Shown here: one piece after another, positions 63,366-64,000 of the stretch
How the letters are laid out: every line of letters begins with the position of its first letter
Numbering within the stretch: position 1 is the first letter of the stretch
The notes under the pieces: model-generated
Seen by the model: only the letters and a program-made list of their open reading frames with translations
The model's database searches: none
What the model was told of the DNA's origin: nothing
Position numbers and translations under genes: made by a program
Assembly (NCBI GenBank): GCA_963810485.1
Contig: CAWENQ010000007.1
Location: 310,001 to 374,000 of the forward strand
Reading direction: 5' to 3'
DNA from: DATKFM01 sp963810485
GTDB taxonomy: Bacteria; Pseudomonadota; Alphaproteobacteria; Dongiales; Dongiaceae
DNA length: 64,000 nucleotides

Positions 63366-64000
63366 ATGCACGGACATCGCCGCGACTATGGGCTGCTGTT
63401 GCTGCTCGGCATGATCTGGGGCGGATCGTTCCTGTTCATCAAGATGGCGGTGGCCGACATCCCGCCGATGACCGTGGCCGCGATCCGCATCGTCATCGGC
63501 GGCGCCGTCCTGGCCGCCGTCGCGGCCGGCCGCGGCCAGGATCTGTGGGCGCTCCGGCGTCACTGGCGGCCGCTGCTGATCATGGGCGGCTTCGGCACCA
63601 TGTTGCCCTTTGTCCTGATCGGCTGGGGCGAGACCCATATCGACAGCGGGCTGGCGGCGATCCTGATGGCGGCGGTGCCGTTCAACACCATCCTGCTGGC
63701 CCATCTGTTCGTGCGCGAGGAGCCGCTGAGCTGGGGCAAGATCCTGGGCTGCGTCCTGGGCTTTGCCGGCGTCATCGTGCTGATCGGGCCCGAGGCGCTG
63801 AACCAGCTGGGCGGCCAGACGCTGGCGCAGATCGCCGTGCTGCTGGCGACCATCTGCTATGCGGTCAACAGCATCATCGCCCGGCGGCTGAATCACTTCA
63901 GCGGCGAGACGGCGGGCGCCGGCATGCTGATTGCGGCGGCGCTCTTCGCCGTGCCGCTGAGCCTGCTTATGGACCGGCCCTGGGAGCTGGCGCCGTCGGC
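63366..64000 (+). CDS. EamA/DMT family transporter (3' end outside window)
   Basis: Drug/metabolite transporter superfamily permease; the visible 211 residues begin MHGHRRDYGLLLLLGMIWGGSFLFIKMAV and show the first EamA repeat (about seven helices so far), with LLIMGGFGTMLPFVLIGWGETHID and AILMAAVPFNTILLAHLFV. It is cut by the window edge. Substrate unknown. 45 bp separate it from the DUF2244 gene. Confidence 0.88.
   Translation, partial: MHGHRRDYGLLLLLGMIWGGSFLFIKMAVADIPPMTVAAIRIVIGGAVLAAVAAGRGQDLWALRRHWRPLLIMGGFGTMLPFVLIGWGETHIDSGLAAILMAAVPFNTILLAHLFVREEPLSWGKILGCVLGFAGVIVLIGPEALNQLGGQTLAQIAVLLATICYAVNSIIARRLNHFSGETAGAGMLIAAALFAVPLSLLMDRPWELAPS

Noticed and set aside
1..64000. CRISPR arrays, tRNA/rRNA genes, prophage or IS elements
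   Set aside because: I saw no regularly spaced repeats, no cloverleaf or rRNA sequence, and no transposase, integrase or phage-type protein in any frame.

Overview
The window reads as a chromosomal segment of a GC-rich alphaproteobacterium, most likely from the Rhodospirillales or a neighbouring order. The pointers are the block trpS / Usp / Nfu / tsaB-rimI-fur-olsB-plsC-miaB, a Fur lacking the usual structural cysteines, a TIGR02186 + TauE/SafE pair, the long alphaproteobacterial forms of PstC and PstA, a SAM-II type riboswitch and a MaeB malic enzyme. I see no rRNA or tRNA genes, CRISPR, phage genes or insertion sequences.

Layout. 1-6.1 kb (mostly minus): miaB (cut by the window edge), an ornithine-lipid pair (plsC/olsA-like and olsB), fur, rimI and tsaB; then a VanX-like dipeptidase (plus), a RutE-like nitroreductase and Nfu. 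6.2-12.8 kb: a class III cyclase, a secreted protein, Usp, TIGR02186 + TSUP permease, DUF2333, a GNAT and trpS. 12.8-17.9 kb (plus): a sulfate import operon cysP-cysT-[shortened FAD protein]-cysW-cysA with a promoter, a SAM-II aptamer, a terminator and a small leader ORF in front. 18-25.8 kb: murJ, an orphan PstS-like binding protein, glnD, and psuK-psuG. 25.8-31.2 kb: a lipoprotein, a class III aminotransferase, a PNPOx-like and an NTF2-like protein divergent from a LysR regulator, and an AlaC-like aminotransferase. 31.3-36.4 kb: a hydantoinase-type operon hyuA - enolase-superfamily enzyme - hyuB - small Cys4 protein. 36.5-46 kb: a cyclase/TPR gene, an acyltransferase, a diverged glutamine synthetase-like gene, mutS and maeB. 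46.3-55.3 kb: a secreted protein, then the Pho regulon phoR-pstSCAB-phoU-phoB with a three-repeat Pho box. 55.6-64 kb: ppa, an AmpG-like MFS protein, typA, an adenosine kinase-like PfkB protein, an EI24 protein, a lipoprotein, nth, a DUF2244 protein and a truncated EamA transporter.

How the parts fit. Nutrient sensing and import dominate: sulfate uptake apparently controlled by S-adenosylmethionine, phosphate uptake under PhoBR, and nitrogen control by GlnD, plus a peripheral catabolic operon (hydantoinase family) of unknown substrate.

A caution for any reader: seven genes are interrupted as read (TIGR02186, cyclase/TPR, hyuB, an acyltransferase, maeB, pstS, pstA). I count 14 breaks, and each is repaired by removing one single base; I found no single-base deletion and no isolated nonsense codon. 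This looks more like insertion errors in the sequence than gene decay, so these genes are described as the reconstructed proteins.
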